Shown one piece after another: positions 22,241 to 34,791 of a stretch of DNA of 64,000 nt (its first letter is position 1; the number at the start of each line of letters is the position of its first letter). This DNA is from Dactylorhiza incarnata. Lineage: Eukaryota; Streptophyta; Magnoliopsida; Asparagales; Orchidaceae. The position numbers and the translations under genes were made by a program. The notes beneath the pieces are model-generated. The model had not been told where the DNA came from. It searched no databases and worked only from the letters and a program-made list of their open reading frames with translations. The DNA lies in assembly GCA_033032865.1 (NCBI GenBank), contig JAWHQI010000068.1, positions 1,674,001-1,738,000 on the forward strand, written 5' to 3'.

Positions 22241-23584
22241 TGTTGGATCTATAGGCGACCTAAGAGGGGGGGGGGGGTGAATAAGGGATTTAAAAACTTT
22301 TGAACTTAATTGAGTTTATTTTAATAAATATCTCAGATTAAGTATTATAGTAAGCTTCTTATGAAAGTGGGTTGTATTTGTCACTACAGATGTGAACTCT
22401 GTTACTACTGCCAGCGGTAGTGTTACCGCTTGGCGTTAGTGACAAAGAATGCTTTTTTATTTAGATTTCAATGATCTGAGATTGCATAATGAATTAGTGA
22501 AAAAACATATCATATTATTGTTGTTAGAATAATTACAAAAATTTATTCCAATAACGCTTGAGATTGAGGCGAATGCGTAAAACCTTTTTTGTTTTCTATA
22601 CCGACCCTTCTCCCATGGACCGGTTGTCTCTAGCTTATCTCTTCCTAGATGAGGCCTCGTGCCACCCCTAGATCAATCCCTAGACCTAGTAGCCACACCC
22701 GCTAGGCGAATTCTCCCTTGTCCTCGCAACTGTCTAGTAGCTAACCAAACGACAAATTTCTCTATTGATAACAATATATTGGTTACAAATAATAAAAACT
22801 AAAATATCAAAGAAACTCCCTCAAAGGATGAACTTGAAGATGAAGTGAGCATGGTTGATATTTCTTAAAGTCGGTGTGGTTGATCTTTCTTCATGTCCTT
22901 AGCGTTCATGAACGTTGAAGGAGTTCTCTTGGCTTGCAAAGAGGAGGCTCTCAAGAATACATGTGTTGTGGCTTCAATATCTTCTCAAATCGGCTAGTCG
23001 GCATATCAAAATGGAGACGGACCGCTCATTAAATAAGCTCGGATCCTAGCGCTAGCAATAGTGCTACCGCCAGGCGGTAGCTTCTTTAGGCAACATTCTG
23101 GCATGCAGATTGAGCCATTTTGGCATCCTTTTTGCTCTAGAATTGGTATCCCCTCCTACCGCATTGCGGTAGTGCTAACGCACCATGTTAGTATATATTA
23201 TTCCCAGCTGTCAGATATCCTTCCTTTTTCTGCTCCTCAATCAGCACCGTGATCGCGGGACTTCCATAAGTTACCGTCGAGTGTTAGCCTTAACGCTCCG
23301 TGGTAAGAGTTGCCATATTCAGTCTCGACGAGCTTCCTTTCTTGATGAATGTTTCCATTTCGATTAAGTTGCCAAATCACCATAGCTACCGCCAGCGGTA
23401 GCATTAACGCACCGATCTAGCACCAGAGCTTTAACTTTGTAGGGTTTTCTTCGTATTTCATTCTCGTAGTCATAGAGACTTGAAGGTAGAAGTTCCTGCA
23501 CACTATAAACACATGGCAATTATAATCAAATACAGTGAGATTTGTTATTCTCAAACCAAGAGATGTTGAAAGCATGTTCCAACA
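22241..23584 (-). repeat. 3' LTR of the 22-32 kb copia element
   Basis: 1344 bp. On the - strand it starts TGTTGGAACATGC at 23584, after the polypurine tract, and ends GATCCAACA at 22241. Palindromic units at 22405-22439, 23046-23080, 23156-23191, near 23270 and at 23396-23420 carry TACCGC/GCGGTA arms. The 23046 unit lies next to a TTATTTAAT TATA-like site (near 23030). A run of 12 G (22266-22277) sits in the CACCCCC end block. Confidence 0.92.
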
Positions 23585-23597
23585 AACTCCCCCTTTT
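23585..23597 (-). promoter_or_regulatory. Polypurine tract before the 3' LTR
   Basis: On the - strand AAAAGGGGGAGTT abuts the LTR start. The same tract, with the same TTATTATCAAAAGGGGGAG context, precedes the LTR at 53110. Confidence 0.8.
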
Positions 23598-24590
23598 GAT
23601 AATAACAAATCCTCTTTAGAAAGAAAGCATTTAACAATAAGAAATGTGTTTGTAGGAAAGGATAGGCATGATATTACGAATATGCTCGCCCTATATAGAT
23701 CCTTCCCCAATATGAGTGTTCCCCCTAAGTTAAAGCATTCTATGTATTTTGCTCCCCTTAAGAGTGAATTTCTTTCAAAGTTATTCTCCCCCTTTTGGTA
23801 TTATCAAATGAGGGTGGAGAGAAGGGATTGAGCATGGCAATGATTTATGACTTAGTGATATTACATGGTGAATGAGTAAAGGATTATGTTTGAATTACTT
23901 AGATATTCTCCTCCTTTTATAGGAAGTTTGGAGTAAGAATGAGTATCAAGAGATAGGGAGTTTGAAACATGGTAAAAGAGTAAGAGTTTTATATTAGTGG
24001 AAAATAGATGTTTTAGCAATTTAAGTCCAAATATTAAAATATCATTTGTTATCAAAATACAATAGCACTTGTTTAAAGTGTACGCAAAAGTGTGCATACA
24101 AGGCGTAGCGGAAGATAAATTCAAAGACATTTAAAATAAACATCCTTTTTGAAGTTTGCAAGCATAATAAATAACAGTGGTAGGTTTTGAAAATAAGATG
24201 TTTTGACATTGAAATCCATGATGTGCTTGTGTAAATTCAAGCTTGATTATAATTTATCAAGACAAGATTGGAAACTACAATGTTCTAAATTCACAATTCA
24301 GGTATACTTGTTCATTGTAGAAACCATGCAAAGTTATCTAGTGCATTTACTAAAAATTATAGAAAAGGCGTGTAAGTATGCTTTCAGGTCCAATACTCAT
24401 GTGTACAATTTTTAAAAGAGATAATGATGTGTAAATGTAATGTTTTTGATAGGAGTATACAAATGATTTAATCAAAACACATGTCATGTATAATGGAATA
24501 AACACACTGTTATTGAAATGCATTTTTAGAATTACTTCCACCCATATAGCTATATTTTTATTTCAATGCACATAAAAGTAGTACAACTCC

Positions 24591-24656
24591 CAAGGTGCTC
24601 TACACACAATGCTCATTAAGACTTATCAGGGTGCAATGTAGTGCTTGGGGGATCAC
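24591..24656 (-). promoter_or_regulatory. Conserved box, copy 1 (CCAAGCACTAC ... CTGATAAGTCTTAATGAG ... CACCTTGG)
   Basis: Read on the sense (-) strand the box has CCAAGCACTAC, then CCTGATAAGTCTTAATGAGC, then ATTGTG and GAGCACCTTGG. The outer CCAAG/CTTGG words can pair. It is repeated 144 bp away and twice in the related element near 53.8-54.0 kb. Flanking sequence is much less conserved. Confidence 0.7.
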
Positions 24657-24732
24657 ATATATTTTATTTGTGATCCGGTGTACCAGAAGTAGTATATAAA
24701 AATAGTTTCCAAACAACACTTTACAATTCTCT

Positions 24733-24797
24733 CCAAAGTGCTCATCCTAACAATGCTCATTAAGACTTATCAGGAGGGTTAGTAGTGCTTGGTGGAG
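24733..24797 (-). promoter_or_regulatory. Conserved box, copy 2
   Basis: Same word order as copy 1 with CACCAAGCACTAC and GAGCACTTTGG ends. It is preceded in + orientation by ACTTTACAATTCTCTCC, which is also kept at the equivalent box near 53955. Confidence 0.7.
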
Positions 24798-25524
24798 TTT
24801 TCTGTGTCATGTTTTCATAAGAGTTTTAGTTTGTGACAAATTTCTTCGAATTCAGTTGTTTTTGCAAAAATAAGAGTTTTTTTATTACAAACCCCACTTC
24901 TTACAAAAATGTGTGCATGAAAACAGATTTTTATGGGGTGTAGGCAAATTAATCACACATCTAATAATGTTAAGTTGTTGCACTACACAATCATGTAAGA
25001 GTAAGATTAAATTTATATGTAGATTATCAAAGAGGTGAGTGAGTCAATCATTATAAAATATAACATTACTCATACTTAGAGACATGTTAAACAATTCTAC
25101 ATATGATTCCAATAATCAATTTCATTGCACATTACATGATAATGTTCAAGTCATGACACAAAACAATGTATTAATATACATGATATTACAATTTAATATT
25201 GTATTGTAATCTTGAAAAGATAAACTAATCATCCTTGAAACATTTCAATGACTAGTAATCTGTTTTTATAATTTTAAATTTTTTAATAAGAAATACAAAA
25301 TAGGAATCACAAATAAAGAAAACAATAAGAAAAGAATATTTTTGTTCTTTGAAATTTGTTTTGAAATTTTGTATTTGATTTTTAAATGATCAAATTAAAA
25401 ACTTGTTTTTTTATTGATTTTGAGTAGTTTTTCATATTTTTTGATATAATTATTTAAACAGCAAACATGAATTAAACAAAAAATAATTAACTGAAAAAAT
25501 ATGCTGATGAAGCTGGATATTAGA

Positions 25525-25561
25525 CTACCGCCAGCGGTAAGACACTACCACTGTGCATTAG
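25525..25561 (-). repeat. Palindromic TACCGCC unit downstream of pol
   Basis: CTACCGCCAGCGGTA, five bases, then TACCACTGTGCATTAG. The left arm is intact and the right arm decayed. It is the same unit as in the LTR U3, at a position equivalent to the TAACGC unit at 54735-54772 in the related element. Confidence 0.7.
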
Positions 25562-25701
25562 TAACATAACTCGTGTTTTCTAGAAAAAATGTATATTGTT
25601 TTGGAATTTTTCGCCTGATTATGTTTGTTTAGAGTAAAGGCTATGTAGTGGAGGCATAAAATCGGACAGGCATACACATAAAATGGGGGATTATTGTTTT
25701 T

Positions 25702-27230
25702 TTAAGTTAAGATGTCCAAAACCCCTAATTCTAGTCTATGTAGAGCAAATAGTGCATCGGGTAGAGGCTTGGTAAATATGTCCGCAAGATGAGATTCAGT
25801 TCCAATAAAGTTTACATGAACATGTTCCTTTTTTATGTGATCCCTAATGAAATGATGTCTTATGTCTATATGTTTGGATCTTAAGTGATGCACGGGGTTG
25901 TTTTTTAGGTCAATAACACTCTTGTTGTCACAATTTAATTCAATATTGGTTAGATGAATTCCAAAGTCTTCTAGGGTTTGAGTCATCCAGAATGCTTGTG
26001 CACAACAACTTCCTTATGCAATATATTCTGTCTCTGTGGTGGAGAGAGCAACCAAATTTTGTTTTCTACATGAACATGCACTTAGTGAAGGGCCTAAGAA
26101 ATGACATGTGCCACTAGTGCTTTTCCTATCTAGTGAACATCCCGCATAATCAGAATCAGAAAAACCATGTAAAATAAAAGAATCATTGTTTGGATACCAT
26201 AGTCTTAATCTAGATGTTCCGATTAAATATCAAAAAAATCATTTTACCGCTTTTAAATGTGATTCTTTTGGATAAGCTTGAAATCTAACGCATAAACATA
26301 CAACAAAAGTAATGTCGGGTCTAGAAGCACTTAATTACAATAAAGATCCAATCAGTCCTCTATACAAGGTTTGATCAATTGATATTCCGGCTTCATCTTT
26401 TTCTAATTTTAGTGATGCGCTCATTGGTGTGCTAGCTAGTTATAAATTTTGAAATCCGAAATGTTTTAGCATATCATGTACATACTTGGTTTGACAAATA
26501 ATGATTTCATCATTTCTTTGTTTGATTTGAAAAAACTAAGAAGTATGTGAGTTCTCCAACTAAGTTCATCTCAAATTCATTTTGCATTACTTTTACTACA
26601 TCATTACACAACTCTTCATTAGTGGCTCAAAAGATAATGTCATCAACAAAAATTTGTAAAATGATTAAATCATTATTTATATGCTTAATAAAGAGTGTGT
26701 TATCGGCACTACCCATTTTATAATCGTGCTTTAATAGAAAAGGATTTTAAGCATTCATACCAAGCATGAGGCACTTACTTTAAACCATAAAGCGCTTTGT
26801 CTAACCTTATGACATGATTAGGGAATTTTTCATCTATATAACCCGGGCGGGGGGGGGGGGGCTGTTCTGCATAGACTTCTTCTTTAATTATCCCATTTAA
26901 GAAGTCACTTTTAACATCCATTTGAAATAATTTAAACTTCTTATAACTAACAAAAGTAAGAAAGATTCTAATAGATTATAGGTGAGCAACGGGTGCAAAT
27001 GTTCCATCAAAATATACCCCCTCGATTTTTGAGTATCCGTGCGCTACAAGTCTAGCCATATTCCTAGTGATTTTAGAATCGCCATGTAATTTATTTTTAA
27101 ATATCTATTTTACACCAATTTCTGGGTGATTATATGGTTTTCTACTAACTTACAAAATATATTTCATTCAAATTGATTTAATTCTTCATTCATATAAATA
27201 AACCAAAACTCATCATTTAAAGGGGTGAAA
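25702..27230 (-). pseudogene. Reverse transcriptase and RNase H of the 22-32 kb element
   Basis: RNase H: GFSDSDYAGC near 26160, STTETEYIA near 26030, NCDNKSVIDL near 25930, SKHIDIRHHFIRDH near 25870 and ADIFTKPLPD near 25775, ending at 25702. Reverse transcriptase: the catalytic FVDDI near 26645, and NEELNQFE at the domain start near 27180. Stops interrupt both domains. In the VYAEQPP region (near 26850) a run of 13 G on the + strand has expanded the proline codons into a homopolymer. Confidence 0.85.
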
Positions 27231-27278
27231 ATGTTTTTGGGTTCAATTTCACAAATAAAGCATAAGTTTGAAAAGGAT

Positions 27279-28330
27279 TCATGAATTGAAGAGCGTTTCA
27301 TTACCCCTCTTGACAGTTCTCCAATGATAAGCTCCCTTCGATGATCTTTTGTAAATCTGAGCACGCTTGAAGGTACAAAATTTTCTTGCACCACCCTCTA
27401 TTTCCTCATCACCTCCATGTAGATCATTTTCCTTATCCTCCAATGGTGAAAGAGGTTCCTCTTCTTTTCCTGCAATAGTAGAATCTACACACCGAACAAG
27501 TTCATCAAATCTAGCATGAACAGACTCTTCCACCTTTTTAGACTTTTTATTATATATCCTATATGGTTTACTAGTGGAAGAGTATCCAAGAAAAATTCCT
27601 TCATCACCTTTTTCATCAAATTTTTCTAATGCATATCTGGTGTTTAAGATATAACATTTACAACCAAAAACAGGAATATAAGACACATTTGGTTTCTTTT
27701 GATAATATAGTTCATAAGGTGTTAATTTCAGAATCGGGCGAAGAATGACTCAATTTATTACATAACACGAAGTATTTACCGCTTCGGGCCAAAAAGATCT
27801 AGGCAATCCGTACTCGGATAGCAAAGTGCGTGCTAGTTCTTGCATGATTCTATGTTTCATCTCCCCCACACCATTTTGTTAGGGGTGCATGGAGCGGGAA
27901 ATTCATGTTTGAATCCTAGATGATTACAAATAGTAGAGAAGTTTTCATTTTCAAATTTCCCTCCATGATCCGAGAGGATGCATTTTATTTTTAAATCTAA
28001 CTCATTTTGAATACGATTACATAATATTGTAAATTTAAAAAACGCATCGGATTTGGAGGTAAGAAATAAAGTCCATGTAAATCTAGAATAGTCGTCAATC
28101 AACACAAAAGTATACTTTCTACCTCCTAGACTACATATGCTACTTGGTCCAAATAGGTCCATGTGAATTATTTGAAGGGGTCTAGTGATAGACATTTCAG
28201 TTTAATTTTTGAATGAAGTTTTAGAAATTTTTTCCTTTTTGGCAAGGCGGACATAATAAGGATAAGTTTCCATTAAGCATTGGTAAACCTCTTACTATTT
28301 TATTTTTTGATAGTTTTAAAATCATCTTGG
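27279..28330 (-). pseudogene. Integrase of the 22-32 kb element
   Basis: Catalytic-core motifs are visible: HMDLFGP (first Asp) near 28160, VLIDDYSRFTW near 28105 and SDHGGKFEN (second Asp; usually SDNGGEF) near 27960. The NGVVER block that carries the catalytic Glu is mutated near 27870. A C-terminal stretch FGCKCYILN, KFDEKGDEGIFLGYS, then KKVEESVHARFDE (27686-27490) is Sirevirus-like. It would insert the cDNA. Frameshifts and a lost catalytic residue make it inactive. Confidence 0.87.
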
Positions 28331-28376
28331 TATTTGAGTGACCAAGACGCCTATTCCATAATCCAAGTTCATTTTT

Positions 28377-28736
28377 TTATATTAAATATTTTAATGATGC
28401 ACGAGAAAGATCATGAAATGCAATCAAATAGACATTGTGAGTTCTTGGTGCAGTGAGTACAATATTATTAGTTTTAGGATCTATAATTTTACACAAGTTT
28501 GTGGATGACTCAAATAAAACATTAAGACCTTGATTACAAAGTTGACTAATAGAGATTAAGTTATATTTTAAGCCTTCAACATATAAGACATTTGTAATAG
28601 AGAAATAATCGCTACCCACTATTCTTCGCTTTCCATTGTCACCAAATGTCAATATTCCACCATTCTTCTTTGTGAGGCTAAGGAACTTTGTTTTATCGCC
28701 TGTCATGTGTTTGGAGCATCCCGAGTTCAAGTACTA
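28377..28736 (-). pseudogene. Protease and pre-integrase part of the 22-32 kb element
   Basis: The active-site block reads NSGCSKHMTGD where copia proteases have DSGCSKHMTGD; the codon at 28725-28727 is AAC instead of GAC. It continues with KFLSL, GKRRIVG, ITNVLYVEGLKYNLISISQLC and FESSTNLCKI, the usual order before integrase. Loss of the catalytic Asp would block Gag-Pol processing. Confidence 0.87.
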
Positions 28737-28914
28737 CATGTCCTCCTTTTCCTTAGCCCGCCCACATACCTAAAAAGAAGATTAGAGTAAAGATCCGGAT
28801 ATCGAAGAGGTTCCTCCCATATAGTAGGTGGAAACCTTAGGCACCCAGATTTGCTTGAACGCAAACCATCCTTTCATCCTACAAGAGTCCATGGTGTGTC
28901 CAAAGTGGAAGCAC

Positions 28915-30480
28915 TTAGCACAAGACATAAAAGGGGTTGAGACTTTTTTCAAATTTTTTTGTTGACTCTTGCTGGAAGATGGGGAACCAGAAGAAATTTG
29001 TATGGGTTTTTTTATTAAATGATTTATTTAACCTGTCACTACTGCCAGCGGAAAGAGGTACCGCCGGACGATAGCATCTAGATCCATATCCAAGCCCATA
29101 TCTAGCACGTCCATGCCTTTGGTTTGCCAAAATTATATCAAAAGTATTTTGGCCAACACCAAATTTTTCTATGGCTATGTTTAAATCATAGATCCGGGCT
29201 TTTATTAGGTTTTCACGCTTGTTTGCAAAAATTTTCTTTCCTTCTTCATTTTGAGAAAGAGTGTTTTTAAAACTTCTCTCTAATTCTCCCTTTTGTTTTG
29301 TAAGAGATTCATTATTTAAGAGTGCCTTAGAAATCTCATTTTCTAGTTCTTTTACCCTTGCCAAGTAATGATCATTTTCTTAGCAAGACCCTATCTCTTT
29401 TCCCAACGATTTCACTTCCTTATTTAAGTTTTGATTTTGTTTTAAACGAATTTTATTTTTAGTTTTTAAAAGATCAAGATCTTTTAGACTTTTATTAAAA
29501 TATTTGCATGCTTTCATATATTCAATATAAAGATCATCATAAGTAGTAGGAAGTACCTCCGTGTCGCTTTAGACACATCAATCATCATCCAAAGATTCAT
29601 GGCTTATATCCATGATGCACAGATTTGCCTCATCACCATTGCATGAAGTAGACCTTCTTGAGCTTTCAGATGAAGAGTCATCCCATGTTTTAGCCTTCAG
29701 AACCTACTTCTTTTCTTTACAGTTGCGCCGCTTTACTTTTTTCTCTTTTAGGTATTTTAGGCACTGGCTTCGTATATGCCCGGTCTTCTTGTAGTGGAAG
29801 TACTCAGGGAGAGGACGCTCGTCGTTGTCCCTTGATTTCTCCTTATTATCTCTTTTAGATGATGATCCTTTTCGGAAAAAGATACGGTAAGCTTTCCTTC
29901 TTTCCGGTTTTTTATGAACTTTGTGAAATTTTTTATAAAAAAGTCTCTCCTCATCCACCTCATCATTGTCGTCTTTAGTCCTTGACTTCAATGACAGGGC
30001 TTTCTTCTTTGGCTCTTTGTTGTATTCTTCTTCTTGGATTTTGAGTTCAACCTCATGGGTTTAGAGGTTCCCAATGAGGCTCTCAATTTTGAGCCTTCTT
30101 AGATCATGTGTTTCAGAAATAACGGTCACCTTTGGATTGAACTTTGGAGGGAGAGACCGAAGGATTTTCCTCACCAAGTCACAATTTGAGAAGGTTTTTC
30201 TAAGTATCTTTGAGGCATTGATGCTCTTGGTGAAGTGAGTGTACATCGAGTATACGTCCTCGTTTGTATCCAATCTGAACCTTTCAAACTCTGATTCCAA
30301 TTGGAATAGCTTTGAGTCTTTAACGTGCAAAGTACCCTTATGCATCATTTCCAATAGATTCCTAATATCATAGGCGGTTTCGTAAGCACTAATTCAATTA
30401 AATTCATTTCTATCTAAAGCACAAAATAAGGCATTCATTGCTTTAGCATTGTTTTTGCACTTTTGTTTATCTCCATCATC
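28915..30480 (-). pseudogene. Gag of the 22-32 kb element
   Basis: The N-terminal part has FERFRLDTNEDVYSMYTHF near 30260 and LVRKILRSLPPKFNPKVTVI near 30160, the UBN2-type gag core. A zinc-knuckle region near 29800 reads YFHYKKTGHIRSQC, with two of three Cys replaced by Tyr. A coiled-coil-like segment (ELENEI...LTKQKGELERSF) follows at 29340-29260. A palindromic LTR-type unit (29039-29074) lies inside the coding region. Frames are broken in several places. Confidence 0.85.
29039..29074 (-). repeat. Palindromic TACCGCC unit inside gag
   Basis: CTACTGCCAGCGGAAAGAGG followed by TACCGCCGGACGATAG. This is the LTR-type 35-bp unit, with a broken centre, embedded in coding sequence. On the sense strand it gives the odd segment CYRPAVPLSAGS. 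Confidence 0.7.
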
Positions 30481-30721
30481 CCACCTATCTCTAGGCTTTT
30501 CCATGGTTACTTCTCCAACAACATATGTAGGAGTAGTATACGGTTGTTCAATTCAAACCCAGACATTTAGATCTAAATTTATTAGAAAACCGTTCATTCA
30601 CGTTCTCCAGTAGTTATAGTCAGTTTCTATGAAAAGTGGAGGTCTAGATATTCCTTGCCCCTTATAAAAAGCGAGATCATGGAGCGCCATTATTATTGAT
30701 TGTTAGACAATTTAGGAATAA

Positions 30722-30739
30722 CCTAGCTCTGTTACCACT
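30722..30739 (-). promoter_or_regulatory. Primer binding site (tRNA-iMet type)
   Basis: On the - strand TGGTAACAGAGC follows the 5' LTR end by 2 bp and matches TGGTATCAGAGC at 11 of 12 positions. Confidence 0.85.
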
Positions 30740-32077
30740 TGTTGGATCTATAGGCGCCCTTAGAGGGGGGGGGGGGGGATGAATATGGGATTTAAAAACA
30801 TTTGAACTTAATTGAGTTTATTTAAACGAATATCTCAGATTAAGTACTTTAGAAAGCTTCTTCTGAAAGTTGGTTGTATTTGGCACGACAGATGTGAACT
30901 CTATTACTACCGCCAGCGGTAGTGTTACCACTCTGCATTAGTGATAGAGATTGCTTTTTCGTTTAGATTTCAAAGATCGGAGATTGCATAATGATATTAG
31001 TGAAAAAACATATCGTATTATTTCTTTTAGAATCTTTACAAAAATTTATCCCAATAACGCTTGAGATTGAGGCAAATGTGTAAAACATTTTTGGTTTTCC
31101 CTTCTCCCAAGGACCGGTTTGCTCTAGCCTATCTCTACCCAGATGAGGCCTCGAGCCACCCCTAGATCTAACCCTAGACTTAGTCGCCACACCCGCGAGG
31201 TGAATTCTCCCTAGTCCTCGCAAGGCCATAGTCGCCAACCACGCGATGAATTTCTCTACCGATAATAATATAACGATTAAAAGTAATAAAAACTAAAACA
31301 TCAAAGAAACTCCCTCAAAGGATGAACTTGAAGATGAAGTCAGCGTGGTTGATCTTTCTTTAAGTCGGCGTGGTTGAACATTCCTCAAGTCCTTAGCGTT
31401 CACGAATAATGACGGAGTTCACTTGGCTTGCAAAGCGGAGGCTCTCATGAATACAGGAGTTGTGGCTTCAATAACTTCTCAAATCGATTAATTGGCAAAT
31501 CAAAATGGAGGCGGGCCGCTCCTTAAATAGGCTCGAATCCTAGCGCCAGCAGTAGTGCTACCACAGGGCGGTAGACTCTTTAGGCAACATTCTAGCATAC
31601 AGATCGAGCAAATTTTTGCAACATTCTGGCTCTAGCATTGTTATCCCCTCCTACCGCGCCGCGGTAGAGTTAACATGTCGCGTTAGTATATATTATTCTT
31701 ATCTGTCCTATCTCCTTCCTTTTTTTCTCCTCAATCAGCACCGTGACGCAGGACTTCCATAACTTACCGTCGGGCATTATCCTTAACGCTCTGTGGTAAG
31801 AGTTGCCATATTCAGTCTCGACAATCTTCCTTTCTCGACAAATGTTTCCTTTTCAATGAAGTTTCCAAATCTTAACAGCTACAGCCTGCGGTAGTGTTAG
31901 TGCGCAGCGCTAGCACTAGAGCTTTGACCTGGTAGGGAATTCTTCATCTTTCTTTCTCATAGTCATAGAGACTTGAAGGTAGAAGTTCCTGCACAATATA
32001 AACAGATGGCAAGTATAATAAAATACAATGGGATTTGTTATTCTCAAACCAAGGGATGTGGAAAGCATGTTCAAACA
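30740..32077 (-). repeat. 5' LTR of the 22-32 kb copia element
   Basis: 1338 bp, homologous end to end with the LTR at 22241-23584 but with many substitutions, so the insertion is not recent. Palindromic units are kept at 30907-30941 and near 31545, 31655 and 31885. A run of 14 G lies at 30765-30778. Confidence 0.92.
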
Positions 32078-32082
32078 CGTCT

Positions 32083-32227
32083 CATTTGAGAGATTGTCTA
32101 TCATGGGGATCTGAACATATGCAGAGTGCTGACTAACAATAAAATACCAGATCCACTTAGAAAGTCTCTTCCTCAGAGGAATCATGATGGTCATACAAGC
32201 TCATTTGGTATTAGATACATATATGAT
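32083..32227 (+). pseudogene. Old copia RNase H, 3' part
   Basis: Continues the fragment ending at 22240: HLIREIV, then NKIPDPLRKSLPQ near 32135 and GHTSSFGIRYIYD near 32195, the C-terminus typical of this copia lineage, then a stop. The join across the inserted element restores the expected order. Confidence 0.85.
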
Positions 32228-33168
32228 CGACTCTAGTGAAAAGCTTATAGGTTTGGCTTTGTCGGGTTTTAAAGTTCATGTGATGACTTGTACTGTGATT
32301 TCATATATGTTTCAAGATATTTCATTTGTTATATCCATTTGTTTCTATATGATAAAAAAATTGAACATAATAAATGTTCATAAAGTGTTAGTTTCCATTG
32401 GAATTCAAGTACATGACTTGAATGGGAGATCATGTGTTTATATGAAACATCATTTTTAAATGGTCCTTGGCAAGGTATCATTGTATACAATTGTGCAATG
32501 ATGATGCGTTGAGGCTAGTATGTGGGATTGACGGATGACCGAGTCTCATAGGTCAGGATAATGGATATCAAGCCATCTCACAGGTACTTGTTAGAGAACA
32601 AGTTGTACTAGATAGATTCACCATGAGTTTACTTTGTGGATTGTTACAAATTGTACTTAACAGACTCACAAGTAGTTCTCATAGTGATAATGGCTTATGT
32701 GGTCCTCTTAATTGAAGTTATAATAATCATTGCATGTGGTGGAGCATACTTTGATGTCATCTAAAGTCATCCTTGAATAAGGTTGAAGATAATAGTGGTT
32801 ATTGTGTGTGCTTAAAATCATGTAGGTGGTTGGAAGTGACGAAGATTAGATTTGTCCTCCAATATAATAGGACTAACATTCATGATCCCCTTCATGGAGT
32901 GGGACTATAACACATGATATTGAGATTATTTTCATATAGTCTACTCAAGAATCAAGAAAAGAAATATTGAGTGATTAAAAGGGTAACACAGTCTACACCT
33001 CGAATTTAGTCTAGATGTGAGAGATGACTAAGGTACACATTAAGAACTAATAGGTTCCTCGTTGAATTACCAACTCTTGTATTACTTGGGTAGCAATGAT
33101 GCATTGCTAGAAGCAACTCATTTTTTGTGAGATTATGGTATATACATTCTCGCATAAGTCAGAGATTG
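32228..33168 (+). other. Sequence downstream of the old copia pol, nothing recognised
   Basis: AT-rich, no supportable ORF. Longer than the usual gap between pol and 3' LTR in this lineage, so it may hide another insertion or an LTR I do not recognise. Confidence 0.35.
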
Positions 33169-33910
33169 TTAGAATCATATCATCTAGAAGTAATCAAGGG
33201 ATTAATCTTACTACCAATGTGATATGAGTCTATACCGTCGAACACCAGGGCGTTATGGAAAGAGAAAATTGATCATGTTGGTTTATGTTATATTGGATAT
33301 TAATGAAACCAAATCGTAAATAAGATTAATTAGGAATTAATCAATAAATATCCTCTTGAAATATGTGAAATCTCTTTCTCTCTACCATTAAAAGGCATTT
33401 TGTTTTGTAAACTACGGTATACGTGCTTTAGCGCGTACTTGCTAAAGCGTGCCCCAAAAACATTAGGTTTTCTAAGAGGGTCTTGGAGAGCTAACGTCTA
33501 TCATTCTGGATCTCTCATTCCAAAAATAAGAAACCAAAATAGAGTGTAGAGGAATACAAGTATCTCTGCTTGAAATGGAACTAGCATTTTGTAGCAAAGA
33601 AAGGTGATCATCTTCCAGCCCCAAGCCTATTGGATGGACTTTGAGGTGTTTCTGGCATTCGCGTGGATACCTCTAGAGACGCATATACTATTCTTAATTT
33701 TGGTCTCAAACACCACATAATCTTATCAAAATTTTATTTTGACAGAGATATATACATGTTTCTTGATTTACTAGTTTTAGCATGGATCATGTCAAGTGTT
33801 TCTTATAGTTTCCACTACGCAATTGACTCCTTAAAACCCAACAAAACTCACCCCTCATATCATGAAAATTTCACTTCCATAAATCCTACGGAATACCAGA
33901 TGAAATAGGT
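33169..33910 (+). repeat. Possible 3' LTR of the old copia element
   Basis: TGTTAGAATC at 33169 is preceded by AAGTCAGAGAT, a decayed version of the AAGTGGGAGAT polypurine tract that precedes many copia LTRs. GCGTGGATACCTCTAGAGACGC near 33662 resembles the 3' part of such LTRs. The end is arbitrary. Confidence 0.3.
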
Positions 33911-34778
33911 TGAAAAATAAGGGTTTGTTTTCGGATTAAATGGTAATCTAATGTTATTACATATGTAGGCAAGATACTCGATTTTTAGTTAAGGGAAAGA
34001 TTTTTGCACTTGATTATCATGTTTAGTTTTATATTCACAACCTTGTTCCTATTTTATAGATATGACTTTTGGCTAAGGACATGATAGATTCTCTAAATTC
34101 ATAATCAAACACTCACTTTATTAACTAATATGAAATTTCAAAATACAATTACCTTAAAATTTATATATGAAGTCATTTGGAGATAATAATGATTTGGAAA
34201 AATTAATAATAAAAACATATTAGGTTATAAAATTCATGAAAATTCTTGTAAGATCAAGTGAATCAATTAGCTTCTTGACCGTGATGCTTCCTATACTATT
34301 TTGCACTCTTTGGGAGGGATGAAGGGAAACTGAACTTATGTTGAACTACATGAGATGTGTACGATGGATAAAAATCCCTAAATGTCATATTAATAATTCG
34401 TGAATCATACTATTAAACAGACCTTAATCCAAAGGATTATGATGTCTGATTCTTTCTGTAATAAATGCATGTACCTAGGTCATGTACACCGAATAGTGCA
34501 TCTCTTTGTGGGAAATTGCCTCGATGGTTAACTACATGTCTTCCAAACAGGTCGTGTCGATTTGGTCATGTACATCTATGTAAATGTCTCTACATGCCCT
34601 CCACCAATGTACTAAGGCAAGCATATCACCAAATTTCCATATGTTGTTCCACTCAAACAATTGATTATTTCTTCTTTCAAGCACTTTTCCATAATCCTGC
34701 TCCTCTACCTTAAAACATAGAAATAAGTGAAACGACATTTGAAATGAAATATAATGGATATAAAATAAGCGCTTTATA
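33911..34778. other. Unassigned AT-rich stretch
   Basis: No recognisable domain, repeat or terminal motif. Short ORFs on both strands overlap each other and show no family features. Confidence 0.35.
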
Positions 34779-34791
34779 TAATGCAAATGAT

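Larger units (their letters stand above)
23598..25701 (-). other. Long 3' noncoding region of the 22-32 kb element
   Basis: About 2.1 kb of AT-rich sequence between pol and the 3' LTR with no supportable ORF. It carries two conserved boxes (24591-24656 and 24733-24797) and one palindromic unit (25525-25561) 140 bp beyond the pol end. The equivalent region of the related element (53111-55010) has the same three features in the same order. Confidence 0.7.
22241..32077 (-). mobile_element. Complete - strand Ty1/copia element, 9.8 kb, inserted in an older copia element
   Basis: Two LTRs (22241-23584 and 30740-32077), a primer site, gag, protease, integrase, reverse transcriptase, RNase H and a polypurine tract occur in canonical - strand order. 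The 5-bp flanks CATCT (22236-22240) and CGTCT (32078-32082) are a target duplication with one transition. The interrupted RNase H reads on across the insertion, which confirms both ends. All ORFs are broken. Confidence 0.92.

Noticed and set aside
34744..34791. N-terminus of the LINE ORF from the ATG at 34744
   Set aside because: It lies upstream of and within the 13-bp target duplication, so it is flanking DNA read through.
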